Shown one piece after another: positions 1-9,700 of a DNA stretch of 64,000 nt. The DNA comes from Fragum whitleyi. Its lineage: Eukaryota > Mollusca > Bivalvia > Cardiida > Cardiidae. The translations under genes and the position numbers were made by a program. The stretch lies in the NCBI GenBank assembly GCA_948146395.1, contig OX411552.1:54052399-54116398 (forward strand), written 5' to 3'. Numbering within the stretch: position 1 is the stretch's first letter; every line of letters begins with the position of its first letter. A model generated the notes under the pieces. It was not told the DNA's origin. It saw only the letters and a list, made by a program, of their open reading frames with translations, and ran no database searches.

Positions 1-471
1 CCTGATAAGGATGTAGTTGATCAGATCTTTGAATTCCTTCATGTTCCAAAAGAGGGTATTTAGTCTGTCCATCGTTTGGGTAAAAAACATAGTGCTCGAA
101 CAAATGTAAATTCTACTGATCAGCCCAGTTCCCAAGTGGACCACAGTTACATGGATTCATCTGAGGCTAATCTCATACCTACAGCACAATCCAGACCATT
201 GCGTGTGGTATTACAAAATCAGGATGTGAAGAGTAGTATCTTAAAAGTGGCCCCTAATATAAAAAAGTGTCGCAATAACCCTAACTTTGAATCACATGCG
301 GTGTTTATATCACCAGATTACACAATTCTTCAAAGGGAGAGGGATAATGCTGCAAGGGAGCTTTTAAAAGCCAAACGTCAGGACGACCCAAACGGAGGAT
401 GGAAGATGGGGCCAAATTTCAGGATAATACGTGGAAATCCTGCAATACGGCAGGTCCTCCACTCCAAATAA
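1..471 (+). pseudogene. LINE ORF1 C-terminal fragment with in-frame stop
   Basis: Frame 1 is open from the window edge to a TAG at 61-63, then open again from 64 to the TAA at 469-471. The reading on either side of the TAG is continuous in style (…HVPKEGI, stop, SVHRLGKKHSA…), so a single point change probably created the stop. Downstream are motifs typical of the C-terminal part of LINE ORF1 nucleic-acid-binding proteins: a basic SRPLRVVL strand, a FISPDYT motif and a charged RERDNAAREL helix. There is no ATG at the start of the open stretch (a TTG lies at 76). The last 73 nt overlap the first ATG-initiated part of ORF2 in a different frame. Confidence 0.75.
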
Positions 472-3266
472 ATTCCTCCAAGGAACATTCTACTCACAGG
501 AATATTAAGTTGAAATATTTTAATGCCCAAGGGCTATGTTCAAAGTTTGTCGAGTTTTTTGAGTTAGTTTCATCCTGTGAGTATGACATTATTGCTGTTA
601 CAGAGACATGGTTTGATATAAATGTTAAAGATCAAGAGTTTTTGTTTGACAGTTATTCCGTTTTTCGTCAAGACAGACAGTTAGAGTTTTATCCAGTTGG
701 AACTTACGTTAACGAAGCCAGAGGTGGTGTATTAATATTAGTTAAAAATGAACTTAATCCAGATTCAGTTTCTTTTGATACAATTGATTGTGAAATGGTT
801 ATGTGCAAAGTAGCTCCAGAGGGTATGAATCCATTCTTTGTTGCTTGTGTATATAGACCAGACCGTGGAGGTGAACCTTGCATTGAAAAAATATGTGCTA
901 AGATTAATTCTTCAAATTACAGTAATGTGGTGTACCTTGGGGACTTCAATTTACCAGATATTGATTGGTCTTCTTACGTGAGCAATCATTCACAAGACAA
1001 ACTGTTCATTGATACTATCCAGGATAATTCTCTTTCTCAATTAGTTTGTAAACCAACAAGAGGAAACAACATTTTAGACCTGGTACTGGTTGACAATACT
1101 GACCTATTCGATGAATTATCAGTGAATTCCCCATTTTCCAATAGTGATCACAACTCAATTGATATTATCTTTTCAACACAATACTCACGTATTGAAGACT
1201 GTCCTAGAAAAGTCTACCTCTATTCAAAGGGAAATTATTTAGAATTTAACAAGAATATTGCGAGTATAGACTGGAACCTTCTGTTAGAGGGGAAAACGGT
1301 ACATGAAATGTGGATTACTTTTAAGGAGAAGTACTTTGATCTTATAGATAAATTTGTCCCTTATAAATGGATTAAGCCTGGCGAACCAATTAAACCTGCA
1401 TGGACAAGATTTAAGTCAGTGAAGAAAGCCAAGCAGAACTGTAGAAAAGCTGACATAGCTTTTAAAAAGAGTGGATTATTCGCTGATAAATTTTTATCAG
1501 AAACTGCCAAAAAAGACTTCAGTGACACATTGAAATCAGCTAAAGCAGATTATGAGGATAATTTAGTTGATAGATTAAAGGAGAACCCCAAATTATTCTT
1601 CAATTATGCACGTAACTTCCAGAGGACTTCCTCAACAATCGATGAACTTGTGGATGATAATGGTATTGAACTGAAATCCGACGTCGAAAAGGCCAATTTA
1701 TTGAACACTTTCTTCTCAGCGGTGCAAACTCAGGAGGAGCCTCTGCTTAGTGATTTACCTATTAATGATCCTCATGTGCAATCTAATATTAAGTTCAACC
1801 ATATCTTGCCAAACACAATTTTCAAGAAAATTGATAAGTTACAGTACAACAAGGCCTGTGGTCCGGATAATATTCATGTGAATGTACTTAAGAGAATTCC
1901 TACAGTGTCTGTGCCTCTGGCCAGGATTTTTAACCAATCTGTGTATACTGGTGAAATTCCTCAGGAATGGAAAGATGGAAACATCAACCCACTCCATAAA
2001 AAAGGCTCCAGGAAACAATGTAATAACTATCGACCAGTTACACTCACTTCTCAAGTGGTGAAGATACTAGAGAGAATTCTGATGGACCAGATTTCAGATC
2101 ACTTGCTAAAAAACAATGTTTTGTCCTGCGAACAACATGGTTTCCAAAGTGGATGTTCTTGTGTGACCCAATTATTAGAGTCTCTCAACGACTGGACATT
2201 AGCCTTTGATGAAAAAATTGAAACTGATATAATCTACTTGGACTTTTCAAAGGCGTTTGATTCTGTTGCACATCAGCGTCTCATCTATAAATTATCACAC
2301 TATGGTATTAATGGTCACATCAAGACCTGGATTAAGTCATTTTTGAATAACAGAAGACAGAGGGTAGTGCTAAGAAATGGTAATTCTTCCTGGACGAAAG
2401 TTAAAAGTGGTGTACCACAAGGCTCAATACTGGGACCCATACTTTTCTTATTATTTGTAAATGACCTTCCTTCCTCAGTGGTTTCAACTGCAAAGCTCTT
2501 TGCCGATGACACCAAGCTCTACCGACAAATTTTATCTGAAGACGACTGCCAGGTATTGCAGAACGACCTAAACGCACTTTCAGCTTGGTCTAAATTATGG
2601 CTTTTGAACTTTAATGCTTCTAAGTGTGTGGTTATGAAGATTAGAGCATCCATCAATTTCATATACTCTCTGAGTGGTTCCAACCTGCAAGAAGTTACTG
2701 AACAAAAAGATCTCGGTGTCATCATTTCTAATGACCTTTTGCCTAGAAAGCACATTCTTGATATTACCAAAAAAGCCAACCAAAGAATTGGAATGATCAA
2801 ACGCTGCTTTACCAATATTACCCAAAGAAAGATATCAACACTTTTTACGACAACAATTAGGCCACTACTAGAGTACGCCTCGGTAGTTTGGAAACCTCAC
2901 TTAAAGAAAGACATAGATTTACTTCAAAAGGTGCAAGATCGTTGTCTAGCCTTATGTCCTTTTCCACCTGTTTTGGAGTCTTTGGAGGACAGAAGAAACA
3001 AAGTCGACCTAGCAGAAGCTTACAAGATACTCCATCATGAATATAGATGTGATCCTGAAACTTTCTTCTGTTTGCCAAATCGTGAACTAAGAGGTCATTC
3101 GTTGAAACTTCATAAGGTTAGCGCGCGTACTGACGTGAGAAAATTTTTCTTCTCCCAACGCATAATTAATCCGTGGAATTCCTTGGACAATAAAGTAGTT
3201 GGTGCACCAAGTGGCAATTCTTTTAAGAGAAGACTGAGAGTCACGCCAAATGGACAAAGTGACTAA
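399..3266 (+). CDS. LINE ORF2: endonuclease and reverse transcriptase (955 aa, intact)
   Basis: The N-terminal endonuclease/exonuclease/phosphatase domain shows the catalytic set: N42 (FNAQG), E69 (TETWF), GDFN at 181-184, and SDHN at 249-252. The reverse transcriptase follows with CGPDNIH, the NNYRPVTLTS block, YLDFSKAFDSV, SGVPQGSILGP and the catalytic FADD at residues 701-704. The C-terminal part has the usual LLEYASVVWKP and QDRCL region. There is no RNase H. It would nick target DNA and prime reverse transcription of its own RNA. The ATG at 399 lies inside the end of ORF1; conserved sequence begins only near residue 38, so a later non-AUG or reinitiation start is possible. No stops or frameshifts are seen, so the protein could be functional. 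Confidence 0.93.
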   Translation: MEDGAKFQDNTWKSCNTAGPPLQINSSKEHSTHRNIKLKYFNAQGLCSKFVEFFELVSSCEYDIIAVTETWFDINVKDQEFLFDSYSVFRQDRQLEFYPVGTYVNEARGGVLILVKNELNPDSVSFDTIDCEMVMCKVAPEGMNPFFVACVYRPDRGGEPCIEKICAKINSSNYSNVVYLGDFNLPDIDWSSYVSNHSQDKLFIDTIQDNSLSQLVCKPTRGNNILDLVLVDNTDLFDELSVNSPFSNSDHNSIDIIFSTQYSRIEDCPRKVYLYSKGNYLEFNKNIASIDWNLLLEGKTVHEMWITFKEKYFDLIDKFVPYKWIKPGEPIKPAWTRFKSVKKAKQNCRKADIAFKKSGLFADKFLSETAKKDFSDTLKSAKADYEDNLVDRLKENPKLFFNYARNFQRTSSTIDELVDDNGIELKSDVEKANLLNTFFSAVQTQEEPLLSDLPINDPHVQSNIKFNHILPNTIFKKIDKLQYNKACGPDNIHVNVLKRIPTVSVPLARIFNQSVYTGEIPQEWKDGNINPLHKKGSRKQCNNYRPVTLTSQVVKILERILMDQISDHLLKNNVLSCEQHGFQSGCSCVTQLLESLNDWTLAFDEKIETDIIYLDFSKAFDSVAHQRLIYKLSHYGINGHIKTWIKSFLNNRRQRVVLRNGNSSWTKVKSGVPQGSILGPILFLLFVNDLPSSVVSTAKLFADDTKLYRQILSEDDCQVLQNDLNALSAWSKLWLLNFNASKCVVMKIRASINFIYSLSGSNLQEVTEQKDLGVIISNDLLPRKHILDITKKANQRIGMIKRCFTNITQRKISTLFTTTIRPLLEYASVVWKPHLKKDIDLLQKVQDRCLALCPFPPVLESLEDRRNKVDLAEAYKILHHEYRCDPETFFCLPNRELRGHSLKLHKVSARTDVRKFFFSQRIINPWNSLDNKVVGAPSGNSFKRRLRVTPNGQSD

Positions 3267-3271
3267 AGACC

Positions 3272-3313
3272 CAAGTAACCAAGTAACCAAGTAAAGTAAC
3301 CAAGTAAGTAACC
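3272..3313 (+). repeat. LINE 3' tail of AAGTAACC-type units
   Basis: Immediately after the ORF2 stop, the 8-nt unit AAGTAACC is repeated with slippage variants (AAGTAAAGTAACC, AAGTAAGTAACC). Short tandem 3' ends of this kind are typical of CR1/L2-like LINEs and mark the 3' boundary of the insertion. Confidence 0.8.
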
Positions 3314-3635
3314 ATTACGAATTATCGCGCATCGGTTTTTGTTCAAAAGGTCTGTAGTGTAGGCTATTGTCATGGCACTATTATAAATATAATAAGTTTA
3401 ATCTAAGAACGGGACTTTCTGACCTTGAGAATGTGACCTTGATACTTTTGAAAAAAATTGACCAAAAACTTTCACCAAAAAACTTTATCTGCTTACATTT
3501 TCAGAGCACTTTAACCAAGGAGCATCAATATCCCTGTTTCTCATCAATTCGTGCCTTCTCATTGGATTCGTGCATATCAAATCTCAAAATTTTTTAGAAT
3601 TTTTGTTAAACCTAACTGTGAAAAAATTTGACTGT

Positions 3636-3796
3636 CAGGGTTCCAAAAACCCTCAAATGGGGGGTTTTAACCCCCAATTTGAATCTTGTACCCCCAACTT
3701 TTGGAACTAGCCTTCTTTGTTTCATGTAAAGGGGGTACAAGTATGCTGTAAAATGACTTTTTTCACCCCCAAATTTAAAAGTCAGTGGGAACCCTG
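3636..3796. mobile_element. hAT-like MITE, CAGGGTTCC termini, 5-bp target duplication
   Basis: The ends CAGGGTTCC and GGAACCCTG are inverted repeats. They are flanked directly by ACTGT on both sides (3631-3635 and 3797-3801), a clean 5-bp target duplication. The inside is rich in GGGGG/CCCCC inverted runs and has no ORF. Confidence 0.75.
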
Positions 3797-4540
3797 ACTG
3801 TGTAAAAAATGAAGTAACAACATTTAATTAAGTTTTCTTTTCCAGTATTAGCTTCTAATTAATGATTTTAAAGAAATAACTGACATTCCTAAAATGGCCG
3901 ACTAACTTTGTCATACCATCTTTTAAAATAATGTCTGTGTCTGAAACTTGTGCAAATCTTAGTGTTGAGAATTGTCATGTGGGCTAACTTCATGTGAAAG
4001 AATATGAAGAGAAAAAAGAATGGGACAAATTCTTTGTAATAACCCTAAATAAGCTCCCTCAATCTGATGCACGAATCCAATGAGAAATTCTACTCGGAAT
4101 TAGACTGGGCACCCTTGTGCAGTTTAGAGTAAAATTTTGAAATAAATTTGTCGATTTTGATTATCTTTTGTTCATACTACATTAGATAACATATCTCTGC
4201 GATAGAAAATCAAGTAAATATTTTGATGTTCACTTTTTATCAATGCACACACAGGTGTTATTATTAAGATGCACGAATCAAGGAGATAAAAGGATACTTC
4301 ATATACACACTCAGCAGGTGATAGATTTTAACCTGTGACCAAGATCCATTACCCCTTGACATTAACCTTTGACCTACTTTCAGAACTTACTTACATTTTC
4401 TAAATGCTTACAGCTAGGATAATTTAAATTATACTTCATAAATTCACTAATTAGATAAGGGTCTTACATTTTAATACTATGAAATTCCCTTTGTAACTTC
4501 ATCAGGCTTAAGGCTTTACCTGAACCATTATACATGTACT

Positions 4541-4958
4541 CAAGGTTCACTACTAAGTGTATTCCGGGAGTCCGAGACTACTTGTGTACTAGTTGGGACT
4601 CCTTCATTTTGTAATTTAGGAGTCTGATGGACTCCTAGTATTATATGAGAGTATTTTGAGAAACAAATACACAGGATAGTTTCCTTTCATCCCTCATCAA
4701 AAGTGTAGATCTTCTCAATATAAAATTTGTTGAAATGGTCATTGCGCGCATGTAGTCGGATTTTGAAAGAAAACAACCTTCTTTGGGGGGAGAAACATTG
4801 TGGAAAAAAGAAATTGCTTGTAACAAGCAATTTCTTCTATTCCACAATGTGCTCCAAATATAAAAATTCAGACTCCTTACTTTGAGCTTGGACTCCTAGA
4901 TTTCATATCTTGGTAGTCCGGTGGACTCCTTACTCATAGAAGTTAGTGTCAAACCCTG
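4541..4958. mobile_element. hAT-like MITE with AGTCC repeats, 5-bp target duplication
   Basis: Imperfect inverted ends CAAGGTTCACTA and TAGTGTCAAACCCTG are flanked by GTACT on both sides (4536-4540 and 4959-4963). Inside, the motif GGACTCCT and its complement recur near both ends. The centre (about 4790-4850) holds a hairpin with AAGAAATTGCTTG pairing with CAAGCAATTTCTT, which recurs elsewhere in the window. Confidence 0.7.
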
Positions 4959-5443
4959 GTACTAAAAACAAAAATGTTTTTATATTTCTTTATTGCTTCT
5001 CAAAGTGATTTACATGTTTATTAGATTCTGGATTTTAACAAAGAAAAATTGACCTTGAACTTTGATGTTTGTTCATGCTCTGTTTGCAACAAGCAGCAGT
5101 TTGGGCAAGCTTTATTGTCCACAGACAACTCTTTGTTTGTGTAAACAGGCTATGCAATTATAGTAAACAGACATTGATATTTTTTTCAAAATAAGGAGTA
5201 AACAAGGTAAATAAGTAACTTATTATAAATACCATTACATTAAAGTACATTTAAGCATTGCTTTCCCATTGTGCAAAGCCCTTCATTCTGCTGGCTTTGT
5301 GCTTACAAAACTCATAATGTGTAAAGATAGATATAGATGGATTATATTTGGTAAAAGATGTTGATAACACCTGGTAGTGAAATAAAACACAAATAAAAAG
5401 TATTTCACTGTTCATAAAATTAAACATTTCCTCTATCATTATT

Positions 5444-5986
5444 AGCTCACCTGAGTACGAAGTGCTCAAGGTGAGCTATTGTGATTGTAGAATGTCCATC
5501 GTCAGTCGTGTGTCGTCCACAATTTCTTCAAACATCTCCTCCTCCTAAACCAGTGGACCAATCTTGATTAAACTTGGCAGGGATGTTCCTTGGGTCAATC
5601 TCTACCAAAGTTGTTCAAATAATTGAAATCCACCCTTAACTTTCCCTTTACCTTTAACAAAAGGATGAAAATATGAAAATCTTCAAAATTCTTCTTCTCT
5701 GAAACCAGAAGGCAGACAGCTTTTGTATTTGATATGTAGCATCATCTTGTGGACCTCTACCAAGTTTGTTCATATCAAGACCCTGGGGTCACATTTGGGC
5801 TCCACCCGGGTGCAACCCTTTTTACATAGAATCAAAGAGCGAAAAGGCATATCTGTCTTGCTCTTGGCTGAAAACATTTCATGGCATTGATCTTATGTAG
5901 AAACTGTCTCCTTGTTGACATCTGCATTTAATTAATGTGATGTCCCAGGTATCAGATAGCAATCTAGGACCATCATGGTCCTCTTG
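5444..5986 (+). mobile_element. Pearl/Helentron-like element, GTGAGC type
   Basis: The 5' head AGCTCACCTGAGTAC folds on GTGCTCAAGGTGAGCT and is followed by TATTGTGAT. The core contains 'acttggcagggatgttccttggg'-type sequence. The 3' end has the hairpin AGGACC-atcat-GGTCCT followed by CTTG. The terminal arm before the hairpin is degenerate here. No coding capacity. Confidence 0.75.
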
Positions 5987-6023
5987 TTAAGATATAAGGT
6001 TCATATTATTTCCATGGTTCAGG

Positions 6024-6465
6024 GCAAAACAGTTGTAACTGCCTACAGTGGCGGATCCTGGGTTTCTTTGAAGGGGGTTCATATCCCTAGTCTTACACAA
6101 TTTTAACCTTTATCCTACTGCATTTAAATATATATTATTTAAACAAAATCTCTTTTTCTTTACATATCAACAAGACTGCTACAGGATTTTTATCACAAAA
6201 AAAAAATCAAGTAGAAGGCAGGCAGTATATACTAGATCAGACTGCACAACTGTGCAGTCTGATCTTAATCTATACTGTCTACCAAAGCCTTGTATCCAAA
6301 AGGAATATTTCCTGAACAGCAGGAGAAGGGTAAATTGATATCATAAACCATAGAAAATAAATTAATTGAGCTTCAGAGGAGGGGTTTGTTTGAACCCCTC
6401 TGAACCCCCTTTGGATCCACCACTGGCCTATAAACATAAAGGCAGTTGCAACTGTTTCATGCTAA
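6024..6465. repeat. Small palindromic element split by a later insertion
   Basis: The left half (GGCAAAACAGTTGTAACTGCCTA, up to 6045) and the right half (from 6426, CCTATAAACATAAAGGCAGTTGCAACTGTTTCATGC) together form a palindrome seen uninterrupted at 40648-40718. It is broken by the hAT-like MITE at 6046-6425. Confidence 0.75.
6046..6425. mobile_element. hAT-like MITE (CAGTGGCGGATCC), nested in a palindrome
   Basis: The ends are CAGTGGCGGATCC and GGATCCACCACTG. The insertion is flanked by GCCTA on both sides (6041-6045 and 6426-6430), duplicating host palindrome sequence. It contains a near-perfect 30-bp palindrome at 6235-6264 whose half is GATCAGACTGCACA. A diverged relative lies at about 60557-60954. 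Confidence 0.8.
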
Positions 6466-6649
6466 GCCATCGATTTGGTACAATATTATGTTGGTTTAGG
6501 TCTGCTATTTTCTATTGCTGACTTAAAGGTTATTTTTCAAGGTCATTTCTAAAAAAATCTTTATTTTGGACAAACCTCATTTTCACTGCATAAAGTAATT
6601 TGTATGCTATGGTTGTACAATAAATCTGCATTTGCGTTTCTTTTTATAG

Positions 6650-6711
6650 ATGAAATGAGAGAGAAGTTCAAGAACTATGTGAACGAGCTTGCAACTATAA
6701 AACTTGATGAG
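6650..6711 (+). CDS. sowah: SOWAH exon: end of winged-helix domain
   Basis: The acceptor is tttttatag and the donor gtaggt. The exon starts with two bases finishing a split codon, then reads EMREKFKNYVNELATIKLDE and ends in phase 0. It matches the last helix and strand of the SOWAH N-terminal domain, in which an FK..VN.(V/L)A motif precedes the LKKRY strand. Confidence 0.85.
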
Positions 6712-9700
6712 GTAGGTTTGTTTTCTGTTTCTCCTGCATTTATGTGTAGTCTCTTAGTCTACACCACCTGTTTCATTCTTTTAAACTCAGGATGTATGAT
6801 GTATGATTTTTACTTTCACTCTTTGTACCATACTTATACTTATAACTCCCGGTCTCTGAAAATAATTGACATTTTGAAGGCTTATCACAAAACAGTTGTA
6901 ACTCCCTATATGTTTATGCGGAGTTGCAACTGTTTGAGCTTAGCCATTGATTTATCTCCTACAGAGTGAGTGTAGTTTAATCGTAGGCCTGTGTAGGAAG
7001 AGCAGATTAAAGTGTGGAATTGATGATATGCTGGGTTGTACAGGTGTGAAAAATACCAGGAATCCAAAGTTATGTATTTCAGCGTTCGCAATATGGTTGA
7101 GATACTGTTAAAGGTAGCTTTAAACCCAATTTTAAGTCAAGGTAATGAGTTGCCAGATTGTTGAACATAACATCTTTTTCTTATTTTAAAGCAAGGAGAA
7201 AAATTACTTGTCTTAAAGAAGAAATACCGGCCTGACTCGGGTGGTGGAGCTGTTGACTGGGATAAATCTCGCGCAAGTTCAGAACCTCCTACTGCACAGG
7301 AAATGGCTTCACGGTCACATGGTAAGCAGTCTAAACCTATTTTGTTGGTTACAAGTTGAGGGGTCAGACCAAAACTATTGTAAGTGCCTACATATTAATA
7401 GGGACTAACAATAGTTTTGTGAATGACCCCTCTATTTGTAGGATTCTATGGGGGATTAAGGATGTAATTAAAAAGAGGTCTTGATTTTCTATTCTGAAGT
7501 TTGCTTAAAAACCTATGAAAAAGTGATAGTCAGACTTCGGAGTGGAATTGAAATAAACCTCCTCTCAATCTGCCACTTATATTTTGTTTACTTTAAATTG
7601 ATTTACTCTGATCCCATGAAAACTATTCAAAAATGAAACCTAAGCAGAGCTACAGATAGAGGGAGTATTTTCGATTTCAAATTAAAATATTTCAACAATA
7701 CTTTCACAAATCCTATATTATGGATACTCATTTGAATCGTTTAATGAAGACGATTCAATTTGAATCAAATGAGTACCCACATTGTAGAGTTTAATTGAAA
7801 AATAAAAATTTTAGACTGGAAATACTCCCTCTTATCTGAACCTCTGCCTAAAGTATACACAAATTGTTAAGGAATCCTCAAAAGTCAGGTTTTAGCATGC
7901 CTTATTAACCCTTGTCATGCTGAACCCGGAATATTCCTGCATTGGCAGGAGCTATAGACAAACATTATCCTGCACATATGTGCAGTCTGATGTTAGTCTA
8001 CACCACCTGTTTCTCACTTTCAAACCAGATTTGTCAATAGATTTATTTTTTCAAATAAAAATTGACCTACAGTTGGTACTTTCAGTGCTTTTTGTCCTTT
8101 GATTTGGAGGAAAATCTTTAGACAAAATTTATTCAGCATGTCAAGGGTTAAGATTAATGCATTGCTAGATTTAATAACATTCTTCAAAGAGAACAATCAT
8201 AAATCATAAGTGATAAATTATCATAATTTTAATATCTATGAATGAAAATAGTTTTTAATGGATTCCAGGTTTTAGCTCCACTGGCTAAAGGCCAGGGAAG
8301 TATTGTCATGGTGGTGTGTCCAGCGAGCGTGCATCTGTCCATGTGTGCATAAACTTTGCCTTAAACATCTTCTACTCCCAAACCAATGGGCCAATTAAAA
8401 CCAAACTTGGTAGAAATGTTCCTTGGGTGACCTACTTTAAAATCATCGAAAAATTCTCAAACCATTTGATCAATCTCAACCAAACTTGGAATAAATGTTC
8501 CTCAGAGGACCATGTATCTAAGTTGTTTAATAAATTTAAATTGACCATCAAATTTTGGCTTGACAAGGCAGGGCTCATTTTCAATCAAAATCTCCCCCAA
8601 AAGCATCAGCCATTTTCAATAAAAAAAGGCCAGATTGTTCTGTAAGTGACCATGTTCCGAAAATTGATTTCTATTTGGAATATCTCTTTTTCAAATTTGA
8701 AGATGTTAAAGCCAGTGGAGCAATACAGGCCCTGTTTGGCCTCTTGTTTCCTCATTAAAAGCAATGTTTTCTCAAAATTTATCAATTCACTTTATCTGCA
8801 GACAAATCTATTTTGATTCTGGACAAATAATAAATCTACTTTTACTTGTCTGTGAACAAGTGAAGAAAGTCTTTATTTCAAGACCAAAGACATCATATTA
8901 AAACTGGCACATATCAATGGATATGTGCAAAACAGTCTTAACTGCCTATAATGGCAGTTACAACTGTTTGGTGCTGAGCCAATATATTTTATAAACTAAT
9001 TTGTTTAAACAGACAGACCAGATGGTAATGTACCGTCCCGTGTAAAGAGCGATGGAAATCTATCTGCGTCAGATCTGAGATTGTCGGTGTCAACGTTATC
9101 GTCGGTGACAGATAGTAACAGTCTGGTGTCATCACTTTCTACAACCTCACTGGTAAGACAAACTTTGTAAATATATAATACATACTTCGAGTTTTGTATG
9201 AGACAATTTTCTAGCGAGGTTGAGGGAATTGAGCATTGTCTAGGCTCTGCAGAGACAATTATCAATTCCAACAACTGAGTTAGATATTTTTTATACAATA
9301 CACTAAGCAGGGCTTGTGCTAGCTTTTAAAATTTGGGAGTCATTGACTCTTTGAACATAAACTTCTGGGGTCAAAACTGGTTTTGTAGGGGTCAAAAAAG
9401 AGCAAAACATGAAAACTTATCAGTCTTTAAAGTAATCTATATAACCGAAAGAACATAAACAAGAAAGTGTAGACACACTTAATTGTTTATGTTGTTTCAT
9501 TTATGTAGATCTTTTGTAATAGTATGAAGAAAACATTTAATAATCTTTTATATTGCATGGGTTGCACCACTGGAAATTAAGTGGGTCAAAATGACCCCCT
9601 GCAGGAAATTTTTGAGGGTCAAAATGAGACTTTTGGGAGTCAAAACCCTGGTTTAAGGGTCAAACACAAGCCCTGACTAAGTATGTATTATATTTATCTT

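Larger units (their letters stand above)
1..3313 (+). mobile_element. CR1-group non-LTR retrotransposon (LINE), 5'-truncated by the window edge
   Basis: The end of an ORF1 is followed by an ORF2 with an apurinic-type endonuclease, a reverse transcriptase and a conserved C-terminal region, but no RNase H domain. The element ends in short tandem AAGTAACC-type units rather than poly(A), as CR1-like LINEs do. ORF2 is uninterrupted, so this copy is young, but ORF1 carries an in-frame stop near the window start. It lies upstream of the first visible SOWAH exon in the same orientation and may sit in a SOWAH intron. The clade call (CR1/L2-like rather than Jockey) rests on domain order and tail type and was not tested phylogenetically. 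Confidence 0.9.
3314..6649. other. Non-coding stretch upstream of the first visible SOWAH exon (probably intron)
   Basis: No exon was recognised here. The first visible SOWAH exon begins in phase 2 (two bases complete a split codon), so an earlier exon exists; nothing resembling the N-terminal half of the SOWAH domain was found between 3314 and 6649, so it probably lies upstream of the window. The stretch is occupied by the MITEs and hairpin elements listed separately. The rest, including 3802-4540 and 4964-5443, is plain AT-rich sequence. Confidence 0.6.
7322..9012 (+). other. Intron with four repeat insertions
   Basis: GT-AG intron joining phase 1 to phase 1. It holds a palindrome (7371-7425), a MITE with AGAGGGAGTATTT ends (7653-7838), a TTAA-flanked piggyBac-like MITE (7905-8151), a CCACTGG-type hairpin element (8274-8746) and a CAGTTGTAACT-type palindrome (8926-8985). 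No coding signal is seen. Confidence 0.7.

Noticed and set aside
1839..3290. Several minus-strand open frames within the LINE
   Set aside because: Shadows of the intact ORF2 on the + strand.
9017..9152. Alternative acceptor four bases downstream for the exon at 9013
   Set aside because: It would shift the frame relative to both neighbours.
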